A DNA stretch of 63,134 nucleotides from Candidatus Brocadia sp. (GTDB lineage Bacteria > Planctomycetota > Brocadiia > Brocadiales > Brocadiaceae), in NCBI GenBank assembly GCA_013360945.1, contig JABWAQ010000006.1:1-63134 (forward strand). The letters are read 5' to 3'. Numbering within the stretch: the first letter of the stretch is position 1; each line of letters opens with the position of its first letter. The notes beneath the pieces are model-generated. The model ran no database searches. It was not told the origin of the DNA and was given only the letters and a program-made list of their open reading frames with translations. Position numbers and translations under genes: made by a program. Shown here in pieces: positions 34,977 through 44,369 of the stretch.

Positions 34977-35099
34977 CAACTTTTCCGACTCGTTCGGGTT
35001 GGGGTAATACCATTTGAACGTAAAGAAAAACAATAAAAGTATTAAACCAACAATGGGGATGTTGTCGGGTTTCGTAATAATTGCCCAGACGTTTTCCAT
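34944..35099 (-). pseudogene. N-terminal fragment of a respiratory cytochrome-complex membrane protein
   Basis: 51 codons. The first ~33 residues (ENVWAIITKPDNIPIVGL then a hydrophobic helix) resemble the N-terminus of cytochrome bc-complex-associated membrane subunits that start with TPDNIPIVG. The remainder is repeat and palindrome sequence. It is probably the stump of a gene broken by recombination. The family link is from memory and is moderate. Confidence 0.5.
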
Positions 35100-35153
35100 G
35101 TTCAAAGTCTATTAATTAGGAAAGTCATTCCATGTTGTACAACATTTCATATT

Positions 35154-35327
35154 GTTAAGAAACTCTGGATACCAAAGAAATACCTTCGATCTCCGACAGG
35201 GGACGACTTTCAATATGTAGCCTTAAAGGTGACTGGTTATTCTATGGAGCCACTCCTGGAAGAAGATGATATTGTTGTTATTGGCAGGGCTGATTGTGAT
35301 TTGGAAAAGATATATGGAAACAGATAA
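35154..35327 (+). pseudogene. S24/LexA-like repressor C-terminal remnant
   Basis: The plus-strand frame contains VTGYSMEPLLEEDDIVVI, matching the GxSMxPxxxxGD active-site region of S24 peptidase-type phage repressors. No start codon or N-terminal helix-turn-helix remains and the Lys half of the dyad is absent. With the integrase remnant it indicates a decayed prophage or integrative element. Confidence 0.75.
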
Positions 35328-35572
35328 ATGGTAGGTAATGCCCACCCTTACATGGCTCACAAGTAATCACTATTCAAGACGCGACACCAAGCACCCGACA
35401 CCAAGCACCCGACATGGCTTTGGTTTTTACCATGACGGGACTTCCACCCGTAAGAAGACGCCACCCTGCGCTGGGCACGCCACAAATCAAGGTGTAACAC
35501 CAAACACCATCACCTCTTGGCCAAAAGTTTTGGGTCAATAAAAAAGAACCTTCATGTTAACCTGTTTTTATT

Positions 35573-35670
35573 CTCTCATATTCTATATTCAAGGTCAGAC
35601 CCCAAAACTAACTCTCATATTCTATATTCAAGGTCAGACCCCAAAACTAAAGGTCAGACCCCAAAACTAA
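35573..35670. repeat. 39-bp tandem repeat
   Basis: Two full copies of a 39-bp unit (CTCTCATATTC...CCCAAAACTAA) plus a 20-bp partial third copy. There is no spacer structure, so it is not CRISPR. It is followed by a CACAGATT-type stretch like those flanking the GxxExxY gene. Confidence 0.9.
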
Positions 35671-35888
35671 CTGGAACCACAGATTCCGCAGATTGCACAG
35701 ATTTTCAGATTAGTAAATTTTACAGGGTATTACTATTTTTATCAGTGAACTCCCGAAGGTAAAATGTATTGCCATAAGCATCAAAAAGAGTATAATTTTA
35801 AAAGACGCATTCGTGAACGCCCTTTAATAAATTCTATTGTTTAAAGCAAAATCAACAAACTCAAATTTTTTGAAAAGGAAAAGAACCG

Positions 35889-36131
35889 ATGTTAACGGCT
35901 TATATTCATGCTGCCATGCAAAAAGCGCATTACGAAATCTTGCCTGATAATGAAGGTTATTTTGGCAAGATTGAATGTCTTCAAGGAGTCTGGGCTAATG
36001 CAAGTACCCTTGAAGCCTGCCGGGATGAATTAAGAGAAGTCCTTGAAGAATGGATTTTATTAGGTATCAAAATGGGGCACACCATTCCGGTAATTGATGG
36101 AATAGACGTCAACATTAAGGAAGTAGTTTGA
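35889..36131 (+). CDS. hicB: HicB-type antitoxin (second locus)
   Basis: 80 residues with HicB features: YEILPDNEGYFGKIECLQGVWA then the helix ACRDELREVLEEWILLGIKMGHTIP. It has a purine-rich ribosome site (AAAGGAAAAG). Its TGA stop overlaps the hicA start by 1 nt. The pair lies within the decayed tRNA-linked island, so it is plausibly island cargo. Confidence 0.87.
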   Translation: MLTAYIHAAMQKAHYEILPDNEGYFGKIECLQGVWANASTLEACRDELREVLEEWILLGIKMGHTIPVIDGIDVNIKEVV

Positions 36132-36349
36132 TGCCAAAATTTGGCCCTATTAAACGCAAAGATTTGATTCGCTATTTGCGGCAACTTGGCTTTATTGGGC
36201 CATACTCTGGAGGAAAACACCAATTTATGGTTAAGGAGAAATTAAAGGTTCGTATCCCTAATCCACACAAAGGTGATATTGGAGAAAATCTTCTTAAGCA
36301 AATTCTTAAAGAAATTGGAATAGACAGGACAAAATGGGAGGAAGTTTGA
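36131..36349 (+). CDS. hicA: HicA-type mRNA interferase toxin (second locus)
   Basis: 72 residues from the ATG at 36131. Signature GGKHQFM with the catalytic His and IPNPHKGDIGENLL. The order is antitoxin then toxin, as in the copy at 14986-15475. Protein similarity between the two loci is moderate, suggesting independent acquisition rather than recent duplication. Confidence 0.9.
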   Translation: MPKFGPIKRKDLIRYLRQLGFIGPYSGGKHQFMVKEKLKVRIPNPHKGDIGENLLKQILKEIGIDRTKWEEV

Positions 36350-36357
36350 AATAATAG

Positions 36358-36644
36358 TTAATAATGGGTGATGTGTTTACAACGACAATATTTTTGGTCG
36401 ATGTCAACTTTCATATCCTCTTTAAATTCTTCTAATGTTGAAATGGATACCTGGTATTTACCCAGCGTTCTTAAAAAAGAAATTCTATCCATGCCTGCAA
36501 GTCGTGCTGCCTTACCAGACGATAGCTTGCCAAGCTCATAAAGCTTTACGGCTGCTGCTGTTTTTAATTCATGAGAAAAACGTCTTTTGTTTCTTTTAAT
36601 GATACCAAGATTTCATCTGGATATTCGATTGTTAATGTTGCCAT
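36358..36644 (-). pseudogene. UPF0175-family antitoxin, frameshifted
   Basis: The frame from ATG 36644 reads ATLTIEYPDEILVSLKETK and then meets a stop. A second frame continues with RRFSHELKTAAAVKLYELGK and SSGKAARLAGMDRISFL to 36358. Together they cover a full-length UPF0175 small antitoxin. A single indel near 36588 separates the halves. No DUF3368/PIN toxin partner is present. A sequencing error cannot be excluded. Confidence 0.75.
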
Positions 36645-37421
36645 GTTGCACCTCATTTATAATTAGAGAGCTAATATAAACTTCTTGACTTGATGATTTT
36701 ACAGATATTATATCAATATCCAACACATGTCAACTTAAACCTCATCAAAATACGATACCATGCAACATCTTATGACGTGAAATCCCCATTGAATTAATCA
36801 TGTTGCATTGGACACTTCACCCCATACCTGTTAAGTCAAGAAATAACAATTAATCCCTTATTCGTGCTGAATCAGTCATGTCCCCCGCTGGCGGGGGTGC
36901 AGGGGGTGGACTGGATAGCCCGGCCACGTCTACCACTTTTCAATTCTTTAGTATTTTCGTGTTTCTTTTCCACCTCCAACCCCCGCCAGCGGGGGACAGT
37001 GGTTAGCCATGTTTCCAGTGGATTCTGCCGTTATGTGTTGCAAGAAGGACACAGAAGGACACAGAAGGACACAGAAGGACACAGAAGGACTATCTCTGTT
37101 CAAGACCTACAGAAATATGATTTGTCCATGCCATGCCACCCAACCCAATCGTTTAACTTAACACGTATGGGCTTCACCCCCTGCTATACACTGCCTGCCC
37201 TTCGGACATAAAAGGTAACATCCCGGTGTTTCTTAAGGCAAAACAGTTGCCATTTTTAAAATACAAACTAATACAAAATATTTTCGCTGAATAGTTACCA
37301 GTTTTCATCGTTTTTTTCTTCATGCCGTTATGGTACAATTTCCATTGTATTTTATAAAAATATTCATGTGTTAATTTGGTAAAGAATTCGCAAAAGGAGT
37401 TTGAATCAAAATACACGGAAT
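36645..37421. other. Gene-free stretch with inverted and tandem repeats
   Basis: Contains inverted arms GTCCCCCGCTGGCGGGGG (36880-36897) and its complement (36980-36997) enclosing ~80 bp, and four copies of the 10-bp unit ACAGAAGGAC at 37051-37090. No gene was recognised. Confidence 0.65.
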
Positions 37422-38024
37422 ATGGCGAAAAATGGCAGAAAGATTATAGAAATTCCGGATAAGGAGTTTGACAACCGGATAAATGAAGGAGTTCCTGTGA
37501 TTGGGAAAAAGACAAAGGGTCAGAACAATGGCTGCTTTGTTGCCATCGACTTTGAGACCGCAGACTTTCGGCCTGACAGCGCCTGTTCGATTGGGCTGGT
37601 CAGGGTGGTAGACAACCGGATTGTTGACCGGACACACTGCCTTATCCGGCCGCCGCGCCGTACTTTTGTGTTTACGTATCTCCATGGCATCTCATGGAAA
37701 CACGTTGCCAATGAACCTGCATTCCACGAATTGTGGCCATATCTGGCTGAAAAACTCAAAGGCGCTGAATTTCTGGCGGCGCATAATGCGCCCTTTGATC
37801 GGTCAGTCCTGATGGCGTGTTGCCAATCGGCAGGCCTGTCACCACCGGCAATCCCATTCCAGTGCACGGTACGCCTTGCCCGCAAGGTATGGAATCTCCG
37901 TCCGGCAAATTTGCCGGGCGTTTGCGCGTTTCTTGGGATTCCATTAAAACACCATGATGCTGTTTCTGACGCCGAGGCTTGTGCCAGGATTGTAATTGAG
38001 GCAAGAATATGTGGAAATTCTTGA
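37422..38024 (+). CDS. DnaQ-like 3'-5' exonuclease
   Basis: 200 residues from ATG 37422 (a TTG at 37401 is also possible). It is a DEDDh exonuclease domain: DFET near residue 42, HNAPFD in the middle and HDAVSDAEA at the end contain the metal-binding acids and the catalytic His. This family covers polymerase III epsilon-like proofreaders and stand-alone exonucleases. The N-terminal ~35 residues are basic and not part of the fold. It stands alone between repeat regions. Confidence 0.88.
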   Translation: MAKNGRKIIEIPDKEFDNRINEGVPVIGKKTKGQNNGCFVAIDFETADFRPDSACSIGLVRVVDNRIVDRTHCLIRPPRRTFVFTYLHGISWKHVANEPAFHELWPYLAEKLKGAEFLAAHNAPFDRSVLMACCQSAGLSPPAIPFQCTVRLARKVWNLRPANLPGVCAFLGIPLKHHDAVSDAEACARIVIEARICGNS

Positions 38025-38125
38025 GGGAACCCTCACTGACGTTTCTCCCTTCTTCCATAAGCGCCAGCATAAAATGCCGGGTTAGTTTAACCGTGTATTC
38101 GATATTGGTGGAATCTTCATAAATC

Positions 38126-38153
38126 GTAGAGACACGGAGCACCGTGTCCCTAC
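38126..38153. repeat. GTAG-CTAC palindrome
   Basis: Arms GTAGAGACACGG / CCGTGTCCCTAC with one mismatch. It lies between the exonuclease and the histidine kinase genes. Confidence 0.85.
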
Positions 38154-38261
38154 TATCCCTGTTTTCCCGATCCATATTTCCACCCCGTTTCTCTTGTAAA
38201 TGCTTATCCGTCTTCTTTTTTGACATTTACTTTTAGAGAAATTTTGATAGGCTTATTAATT

Positions 38262-39356
38262 ATGGAAAACACTGATATGATAACACATATTTTAAATCAG
38301 GCATTCGATTCTATAAACAAGGGGATCATGATACAGGATATAAACCGGAGGGTGGTGTTTTTTAACCGTGCCTGTGAAGAGATAACGAAATGGTCAAGGG
38401 CGGATATTATTGGCAAAGATTGCGGTGACATATTTCTGTGCCATACTTCTACGGGTATGTGTTTAACGGAAAAATTTTGTCCTGGTATGGAGGTTTTTCA
38501 TGGAGGGACTTCTAAAGGTTCAAGGGAACTCCTCATCAGACGGGGCGATGGGAATGAATCCTGGGTGAAAATGAGTGTCTCACCTATTAGTGACACGAAA
38601 GGGAAGCCAACGCATATCGTATCGGTTATCGAAGACATTAGTGACGTAAAAAGGTTTTCTGATGAGGTCATCAGGTCAAAAACGCTGTCCACACTCGGTG
38701 CATTTGCCGCAGAACTGGCTCATGAGGTTAAAAACCCTTTAAATGCAATGAATATCCAGATGACGGTACTGGAACGCGAAATACAGGACATAAAAAAACT
38801 AAGCGGTAAATCAAAAAAAGAATTGCTTGAAATTGCTTCGATAGTCCGGAAGGAACTCAACCGTTTAAGTGGATTTGTCGAAGAGTGCTTGCATTTTTCA
38901 AAAACGGGCGAGCTTAACAAAAGCGCCGTTGATGTAAGTGATATCCTCAGCGAGATTGTCTCTCTGCTCCTGCCCCAGGCGCAGTTACAGGGCATTCAAA
39001 TAGAATTAGACATAACGAACAGGTTGTCCAGGGTGCTGGCAGATAGAGACAAGATAAAGCAGGCAATCCTGAATATCCTGATTAACAGCATTGAGGCAAT
39101 GCCAGATGGGGGAATGTTACACGTAAGCGCAAAATGTATTGGGCATGAAATATGGATTTCTTGTCAGGATACCGGGTCAGGGATACCCGATGAGAGCAAA
39201 GATAAAATCTTTAACCTGTTCTATACTACCAAGGATGGCGGTACCGGGATAGGACTCTCCTTTGCGCAGAACATCGTCCAGGCCCATGGAGGCGTAATAA
39301 GGTTAGAGGAAGCCCCAAAAGGGAGTAAATTTGTGATTACTATTCCAACAAATTAG
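38262..39356 (+). CDS. PAS-domain sensor histidine kinase with Cys-rich sensor
   Basis: 364 residues from ATG 38262. An N-terminal PAS domain carries a run of cysteines (GKDCGDIFLCH, GMCLTEKFCPG) that could bind a metal or sense redox. Then come an H-box with phospho-accepting His (LAHEVKNPLNAM), N-box NILINSIEAM, and ATP lid motifs DTGSGIPD and GTGIGLSF. There are no membrane helices, so it is cytoplasmic. The NtrC-like regulator follows 41 nt downstream and is the obvious partner. Confidence 0.92.
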   Translation: MENTDMITHILNQAFDSINKGIMIQDINRRVVFFNRACEEITKWSRADIIGKDCGDIFLCHTSTGMCLTEKFCPGMEVFHGGTSKGSRELLIRRGDGNESWVKMSVSPISDTKGKPTHIVSVIEDISDVKRFSDEVIRSKTLSTLGAFAAELAHEVKNPLNAMNIQMTVLEREIQDIKKLSGKSKKELLEIASIVRKELNRLSGFVEECLHFSKTGELNKSAVDVSDILSEIVSLLLPQAQLQGIQIELDITNRLSRVLADRDKIKQAILNILINSIEAMPDGGMLHVSAKCIGHEIWISCQDTGSGIPDESKDKIFNLFYTTKDGGTGIGLSFAQNIVQAHGGVIRLEEAPKGSKFVITIPTN

Positions 39357-39397
39357 GCTGTTTTTTGTCTTTCATCTTTAAAAACTTAAACACTTCC

Positions 39398-40744
39398 ATG
39401 ACAAAGCCAAGGTTATTACTGATAGACGACGATAAAAATGCACTTGATGGATTGGTGAAGATATTGGCGCAGAACGGGTATGTTGTTTCCGGCGCTTTGT
39501 CGGGTTATGAGGCCTTGAATCTCCTCTCTAAGAAAAACTTCGATATCATCGTTACAGATATGAAATTGCCCGGAATAGGGGGATTATCCCTGATCCGCGA
39601 ATTACGAAAAAAGGAAGAACCGGTGGCCATTGTGGTTATTACCGCTTATAGTTCTGTAAAAACGGCTGTGGAGGCTATAAAATGCGGGGCAGACGACTAT
39701 CTGACCAAGCCGATCAATGTCGAGGAGTTGGAATTGGTGTTGGAAAAGTTGTGGGAGAGGCAGCAGTTAATCGCACAAAACCGGTTATTAAAAGAGAAAT
39801 TGAAGGATAAGTATAAATTTTCCGAACTCGTGGGAAGCACGCCCCAGATGCAGCGTATATTCAAGATGGTAGAAGATGTTGCCCCCAGCACGGCGTCAAT
39901 CCTGATCCTGGGGGAAACGGGGACGGGAAAAGAACTCGTGGCCAATGCTATTCACTACCAGAGCGACCGGACATGTATGCCTTTTATAGCCTTGCATTGT
40001 GCCGCCTTATCGGAGGGTGTGTTGGAAAGCGAACTCTTTGGCCATGAAAAAGGGGCATTCACGGGTGCCGTTCAGTCGAGGAAGGGTCGATTTGAATTGG
40101 CTGACGGCGGCACGCTTTTCCTGGATGAGGTGGGAGAGATGAGTTTGAAGGTTCAGGTTAAACTCCTCCGGGTTTTGGAAAAAGGGGAGTTTGAGCGTGT
40201 GGGTGGAGAAAAGACTGTAAAAGTGGATGTGCGGTTGATTGCTGCAACCAATCGTGACCTTGAAAAGGAGGTTTCTGAAGGAAGGTTCAGGGAAGATTTG
40301 TTTTATCGCTTAAATGTCATCACCATTCATTTGCCTCCCTTGAGGGAAAGAAGGGAGGATATCCCCATTCTTTCAAATTTCTTTATCATTAAATATATAA
40401 AAAAATACAAAAAAGAGATTAAGGGTTTTGCCCCTGAAGCAATGGAGGCGCTTTGCACATATCACTGGCCGGGGAATGTAAGAGAATTGGAAAATGTCAT
40501 TGAAAGGGGAGTTGTGCTCTGTAAAAAAAGCATGATTACTGTGGACCAATTACCAAAAAATATTGTTCCGGACAAGGAAGATATAACGATGATTAAAATC
40601 CCTCTGGGTATCTCCTTAAAAGAAGCCGAAAAAGAGATCATCCAGAAGACCCTCCTCATGGCTCACAGTAATAAAAAAGAGGCTGCTAAAATACTAGGAA
40701 TATCCACGCGGAAGATTGAGTATAAAGTAAAAGAATGGGGCTAG
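39398..40744 (+). CDS. NtrC-family sigma-54 response regulator
   Basis: 448 residues: a receiver with phospho-Asp in VTDMKLPG and acidic pocket DDD, an AAA+ domain with [14 protein letters not shown] and LFLDEVGE, and a C-terminal Fis-type helix-turn-helix ([15 protein letters not shown]). ATG 39398 is chosen, as the receiver begins there. It pairs with the upstream kinase. Its receiver is strongly similar to the stand-alone receiver at 42412-42891, showing a local duplication. Confidence 0.94.
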   Translation: MTKPRLLLIDDDKNALDGLVKILAQNGYVVSGALSGYEALNLLSKKNFDIIVTDMKLPGIGGLSLIRELRKKEEPVAIVVITAYSSVKTAVEAIKCGADDYLTKPINVEELELVLEKLWERQQLIAQNRLLKEKLKDKYKFSELVGSTPQMQRIFKMVEDVAPSTASILILGETGTGKELVANAIHYQSDRTCMPFIALHCAALSEGVLESELFGHEKGAFTGAVQSRKGRFELADGGTLFLDEVGEMSLKVQVKLLRVLEKGEFERVGGEKTVKVDVRLIAATNRDLEKEVSEGRFREDLFYRLNVITIHLPPLRERREDIPILSNFFIIKYIKKYKKEIKGFAPEAMEALCTYHWPGNVRELENVIERGVVLCKKSMITVDQLPKNIVPDKEDITMIKIPLGISLKEAEKEIIQKTLLMAHSNKKEAAKILGISTRKIEYKVKEWG

Positions 40745-41195
40745 AAACGAAATTTTTTCAAGCCTTTTTGCCCCACACACCCTTATTTCCGCAAAATTTT
40801 CGTTTAGCACTCATTTTTCACTAAGCGTCTTTTTCCCTTTAATCCCATACCTTAAAATACAAACAACTCTAATGTTCATCGAAATAACCACTTATGACTT
40901 TCGTGCGATTGTCAACTTCTTATTGGCATCGTGTTTGTGTTAGTCCATAGACAACAACAATTTTATTTCAAAGATATGCGTCTTGACTCTTACTCTATTG
41001 AGTGGTTTTTGCCTTGAAACGATTGGGTCAGACATTTTCTCAGAAAGGGGGCACGGATAATGTAGGTTAATGTATTTTTTGTAGTTGGGCGCTACATTTA
41101 CTCAACGCATTTTTACGAAGTTATAAGCAAATAGAACCATAATTTTTTAAATAAACTTTTTTTCAAATTTTTGAGGGAGGATAAAAACAAATACT
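40745..41195. other. Long leader upstream of the protoglobin gene
   Basis: No gene. A sequence TTGGCATCGTGTTTGTG (40923-40939) resembles a sigma-54 promoter (GG, 10 nt, then GT rather than GC), which would suit the sigma-54 regulator just upstream. A GAGGGAGG ribosome-type site lies at about 41171. Otherwise AT-rich. Confidence 0.4.
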
Positions 41196-41849
41196 ATGTC
41201 AATTATGTCAAATGCTTATATGAAAATGTTTCCGATGGAAGCAGAGAAGAAGATGCCGTCTGGTAAACGCAATCCGGCTTTGGAAGTCCCTGAATTTAAT
41301 AAGGCCTGGAATCTTTACAGGGATACGAGCCTGGACATAGTGAAACGTTACGAATATATGGCGCAGTGTCTGAACTTCACAGATAAGGACACAGAAGCTA
41401 TCAAGGAATCGAAAGATATCATCGCTGCAAACCTTAAGGCAATCCTTGATCATATCTATTATGAAAAGTTGATAAATGATCCGTGGTTATCAAGGTGGTT
41501 CAGAGATGAAAACGGGAAGATAGCAAAAGAATATGTAGACATCCGCAGGGCAAGACAACAAAGATTTCTGCTGAAAATACTGGAGTGTAAATGGGACGAA
41601 GAGTTCTGGAATTTTGTCCGCTGGGTTGGCGCTGTACATGTGCCGATCTTCGGTTCTGAGGACCTTTATATACCGGTAAGGCTGAATCTTGCTCTTTGGG
41701 GCTATATACACCAATACTTGTTTAATCTCTTTGCCAGGGAACTAAAAAATGATCCGGAGAAATTATGCAGGATTACGACCGCCTGGACAAAGCTTTTTTG
41801 GTTGATAATCGATATTTACCACATCGATTATTTCGGGATTTGGATGTAA
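41196..41849 (+). CDS. Protoglobin-like haem protein
   Basis: 217 residues, almost all helical, no signal peptide. The pattern matches the protoglobin/globin-coupled-sensor fold: LNFTDKDTEAI in the N-terminal helices, DHIYYEKLINDPWLSRWF, then VGAVHVPIFGSEDLYIP where His148 is in the proximal-ligand position. There is no transducer domain, so it is a single-domain globin that may bind O2, NO or CO. Its neighbours are a sigma-54 two-component pair and a multicopper oxidase, which suggests gas or nitrogen-oxide handling. Family assignment is by motif memory. Confidence 0.72.
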   Translation: MSIMSNAYMKMFPMEAEKKMPSGKRNPALEVPEFNKAWNLYRDTSLDIVKRYEYMAQCLNFTDKDTEAIKESKDIIAANLKAILDHIYYEKLINDPWLSRWFRDENGKIAKEYVDIRRARQQRFLLKILECKWDEEFWNFVRWVGAVHVPIFGSEDLYIPVRLNLALWGYIHQYLFNLFARELKNDPEKLCRITTAWTKLFWLIIDIYHIDYFGIWM

Positions 41850-42073
41850 TGGTGTTTCGTAATTAAAAGAAAAGTATTGTTTTTGGTAACAGTTCAACAC
41901 CCCCACCTGACCTCCCCCATCGAGGGGGAGGAAGTGTTTTTCCCTGCCCCTGGTGGGAGGGGATAGGGGAGGGGTGTGAACTGATACTGTTTTTGAATAG
42001 GTGCTCATTTTCCCCCGCTTAATATAACGCCGTGGGGAAAAGAGCATCTTGATACGAAAGTGAGTGAAATAAT

Positions 42074-42265
42074 ATGCCAACAGTCTGGTTTGAGGGGAAT
42101 TGTGTAAAGTGTGCAATGTGCACTGAAGAAGCATCAAGGGTTTTTGTTTTTGTGGAAAATGTTGGACCAGAGGTAAGGACAGAGGTAGATATTGCTTCTC
42201 ATGGTGAGGATATAAAACGGGCAGCGCAGTTCTGTCCTACTGAGTGTATAAAATACAGCCTGTAA
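42074..42265 (+). CDS. Small single-cluster ferredoxin
   Basis: 63 residues. CVKCAMC near the N-terminus and FCPTEC near the C-terminus provide Cys ligands for one Fe-S cluster, most likely [4Fe-4S], arranged as in monocluster ferredoxins, with a long acidic middle. It is probably an electron carrier for a neighbouring enzyme. It lies between the protoglobin and the stand-alone receiver, all on one strand, but spacers of 140-220 nt leave co-transcription open. Confidence 0.82.
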   Translation: MPTVWFEGNCVKCAMCTEEASRVFVFVENVGPEVRTEVDIASHGEDIKRAAQFCPTECIKYSL

Positions 42266-42411
42266 CAACGCTTGGAAAAGATACTATTTAAGAAACAAGG
42301 AATAGACCTCGCCCATGTAAAAGAATTTTCACAAGAGGTCGTCATTGTGCAATATCAAGGTTGCATTGAATAATTTTAAAAAATTTTAAAATTCGGTCCC
42401 TATCAATTTCG

Positions 42412-42891
42412 ATGATAAAGCCAAGGTTGCTCCTGGTGGATGATGATAAAAATACCCTTGATGGGCTGGTAAGGATATTGGGGCGTGATGGATTTCCTGT
42501 TTCCGGCGTTCTGTCGGGTTATGAAGCTTTAAATCTCCTGTCGAAGAAAAACTTTGATATCATTTTAACAGATATGAAGCTGCCCGGTATGGGTGGGTTG
42601 TCCCTGATACACGAAGTGCGGAAAAGAAATATGCCCGTAGCAATCGTGGTCATCACGGCGTATAGTTCTGAAAAAACGGCAGCGGAAGTCACAAGATGCG
42701 GCGCAGATTATTTCCTGGCCAAACCTGTAAACATTGTGGAATTGGAGTCAGTACTGGAGAAGCTATGGATAAGGAAACAATCTGTTATTCAAAATTTGTC
42801 ATTAAAAAATAAGGTAAAGCGAGGCATTAATCCTGCAAATACCACAGAAAATAAAAACGTGGCAGGTCCTTGCAATCATGATACCAGTTAA
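42412..42891 (+). CDS. Stand-alone receiver protein (CheY-like)
   Basis: 159 residues. The receiver has DDD acidic pocket, phospho-Asp in LTDMKLPG and Lys in LAKPVN. It shares long identical stretches with the receiver of the NtrC-type regulator 3 kb upstream ([28 protein letters not shown]), and then has a divergent 35-residue tail with no ATPase or DNA-binding domain. It was probably formed by partial duplication and may compete for phosphoryl groups. Confidence 0.9.
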   Translation: MIKPRLLLVDDDKNTLDGLVRILGRDGFPVSGVLSGYEALNLLSKKNFDIILTDMKLPGMGGLSLIHEVRKRNMPVAIVVITAYSSEKTAAEVTRCGADYFLAKPVNIVELESVLEKLWIRKQSVIQNLSLKNKVKRGINPANTTENKNVAGPCNHDTS

Positions 42892-42985
42892 ATACTATAA
42901 TCTTCGTCTTACAACGGCCAAAGGTTCATTAACCATGCGTAGCATGCGTAATTTTTATCTTATTTAATTCTTTGAAAGAAAGGAA

Positions 42986-44266
42986 ATGGCAATGAAGTTG
43001 TTAAAGCTAATTAGTCGGGCGATGCCGGTGTTGTTCATGGGTGTTGCTACTTATATCGCTGTACCAAACGCATTTGGTGAAGAGGTGAAACACGCCGGGG
43101 AATGGAATCTTAGTGAGGAAGAACAGGATTTGGTCAACGTAACAAACGGCGATGTTCTGGGAGAACGTGGTAAGGATGGCACTTGGGAATTTCACCTGTA
43201 TACCACGGATGGTTATATAGAGATGACCAATGGTGAATTGGTGTGGGTTATGGGTTATACCCATGCCAAGGGAAGCTTCAAGGATGTGGGAGAAGTCAAA
43301 ACAAAAGAGGAGGTGGAACAATTGTTGGAGCCTGTTAAGGTGCCCTGCGACCCACTCCACCTCTTTGTTGGTGAAAAGGTTCGGATTACATTGCATAATA
43401 CCGGCATACACTGCGCAGATGAACACTCAGGAATTAATCACGTGGCACATACGATCCATTTTCACGGCCTCGATTTAACTCCCTCGATTGACGGTGTACC
43501 CTCTTTGCCGGTGGACCCGGTGCTGGAACATAAAACTTTTACCTACGAACTGATACCGCAATATGAAGGGTCTTTCATGGGCCACTGCCATGTGGACAGC
43601 TTTAACCATATTCTGGCCGGTATGTATTTTCCTATCATTATTCATCAGGACAGGACCAAGGCGGCTTATGGGTATAAGTATGATAGGGACTATACACTTT
43701 TTTTTAGTGAGATGTCTTCCATGGCAAATGAACAATTACAGGAGTCGGGTGTTGTTCATGGACTGCAGGATTGGAAGGCCGATTACTTTTTGATTAATGG
43801 CAGGACGTTTACTGATAATCTTTATCATCCCCGTTCCGTGATAAACGATCCCCGCTCAAGGATTGTGGCTTATGAGGATGAGACGGTTTTGTTACGCCTG
43901 ATGGCCATTGGCGCTGATCACGTCTTTGCACTTCACCCACATGGATACCACATGGAGGTAGTTGCATTGGACGGCAGAAAATTAAAGAGCAGTTATGAAA
44001 AGGATACTCTTTGCATTGCAAGCGGCGAGAGGATTGATGTGTTAGTTAAGATTCCCCGTTTTGCAAGCCAAAGGAAGTGCTTATCCTGCAATTTAGGAGC
44101 TGGGATAACCATTATGCATGATCATAACCTCCGGGGGATGGTTTCAACCGGAAAGTATCCTATGGGCGCTTTGACGATATTTGATGTAAGGTCAAGAGCG
44201 AAAGTCGCAAAACCGGACGCACCTCTCGTAAAAGAAGGTAAACCATATAATCCATTAGAGCATTAA
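42986..44266 (+). CDS. Exported two-domain multicopper oxidase-like protein
   Basis: 426 residues with an N-terminal signal peptide (to ~residue 31). Cupredoxin domain 1 has HTIHFHG (His155, 158, 160) and GHCHVDSFNHILAGM, which holds a type 1 copper set (Cys201, His208, Met213) with trinuclear-site His200 and His202. Domain 2 has HPHGYH (317-322) and IMHDHN (378-380) but no type 1 Cys. This matches two-domain multicopper oxidases with the blue copper in domain 1 (type C). Nitrite reductase NirK is related but lacks the HCH pattern. The substrate is unknown. A second start at 42992 has better spacing to AAGGAA. A terminator follows. Confidence 0.88.
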   Translation: MAMKLLKLISRAMPVLFMGVATYIAVPNAFGEEVKHAGEWNLSEEEQDLVNVTNGDVLGERGKDGTWEFHLYTTDGYIEMTNGELVWVMGYTHAKGSFKDVGEVKTKEEVEQLLEPVKVPCDPLHLFVGEKVRITLHNTGIHCADEHSGINHVAHTIHFHGLDLTPSIDGVPSLPVDPVLEHKTFTYELIPQYEGSFMGHCHVDSFNHILAGMYFPIIIHQDRTKAAYGYKYDRDYTLFFSEMSSMANEQLQESGVVHGLQDWKADYFLINGRTFTDNLYHPRSVINDPRSRIVAYEDETVLLRLMAIGADHVFALHPHGYHMEVVALDGRKLKSSYEKDTLCIASGERIDVLVKIPRFASQRKCLSCNLGAGITIMHDHNLRGMVSTGKYPMGALTIFDVRSRAKVAKPDAPLVKEGKPYNPLEH

Positions 44267-44290
44267 GTGGATTTACCTGAAACCCGGAAA

Positions 44291-44330
44291 AACCTCCCGT
44301 ATAGGCCAAGCCCTGCGGGAGGTTTATTAT
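44291..44330 (+). terminator. Intrinsic terminator after the multicopper oxidase gene
   Basis: Hairpin AACCTCCCG / CGGGAGGTT followed by TTATTATTT on the plus strand, 25 nt beyond the stop codon. Confidence 0.8.
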
Positions 44331-44369
44331 TTCATACCCATGTGATTTAATGTAATCCTTGTACCACCG

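Noticed and set aside
37756..38226. 156-aa minus-strand ORF opposite the exonuclease gene
   Set aside because: It overlaps the DnaQ-like gene antisense and includes a palindrome; no family features.
42986..44266. Copper nitrite reductase NirK
   Set aside because: The HCHx5HxxxGM pattern and the additional His pairs fit a trinuclear-site multicopper oxidase better than NirK.
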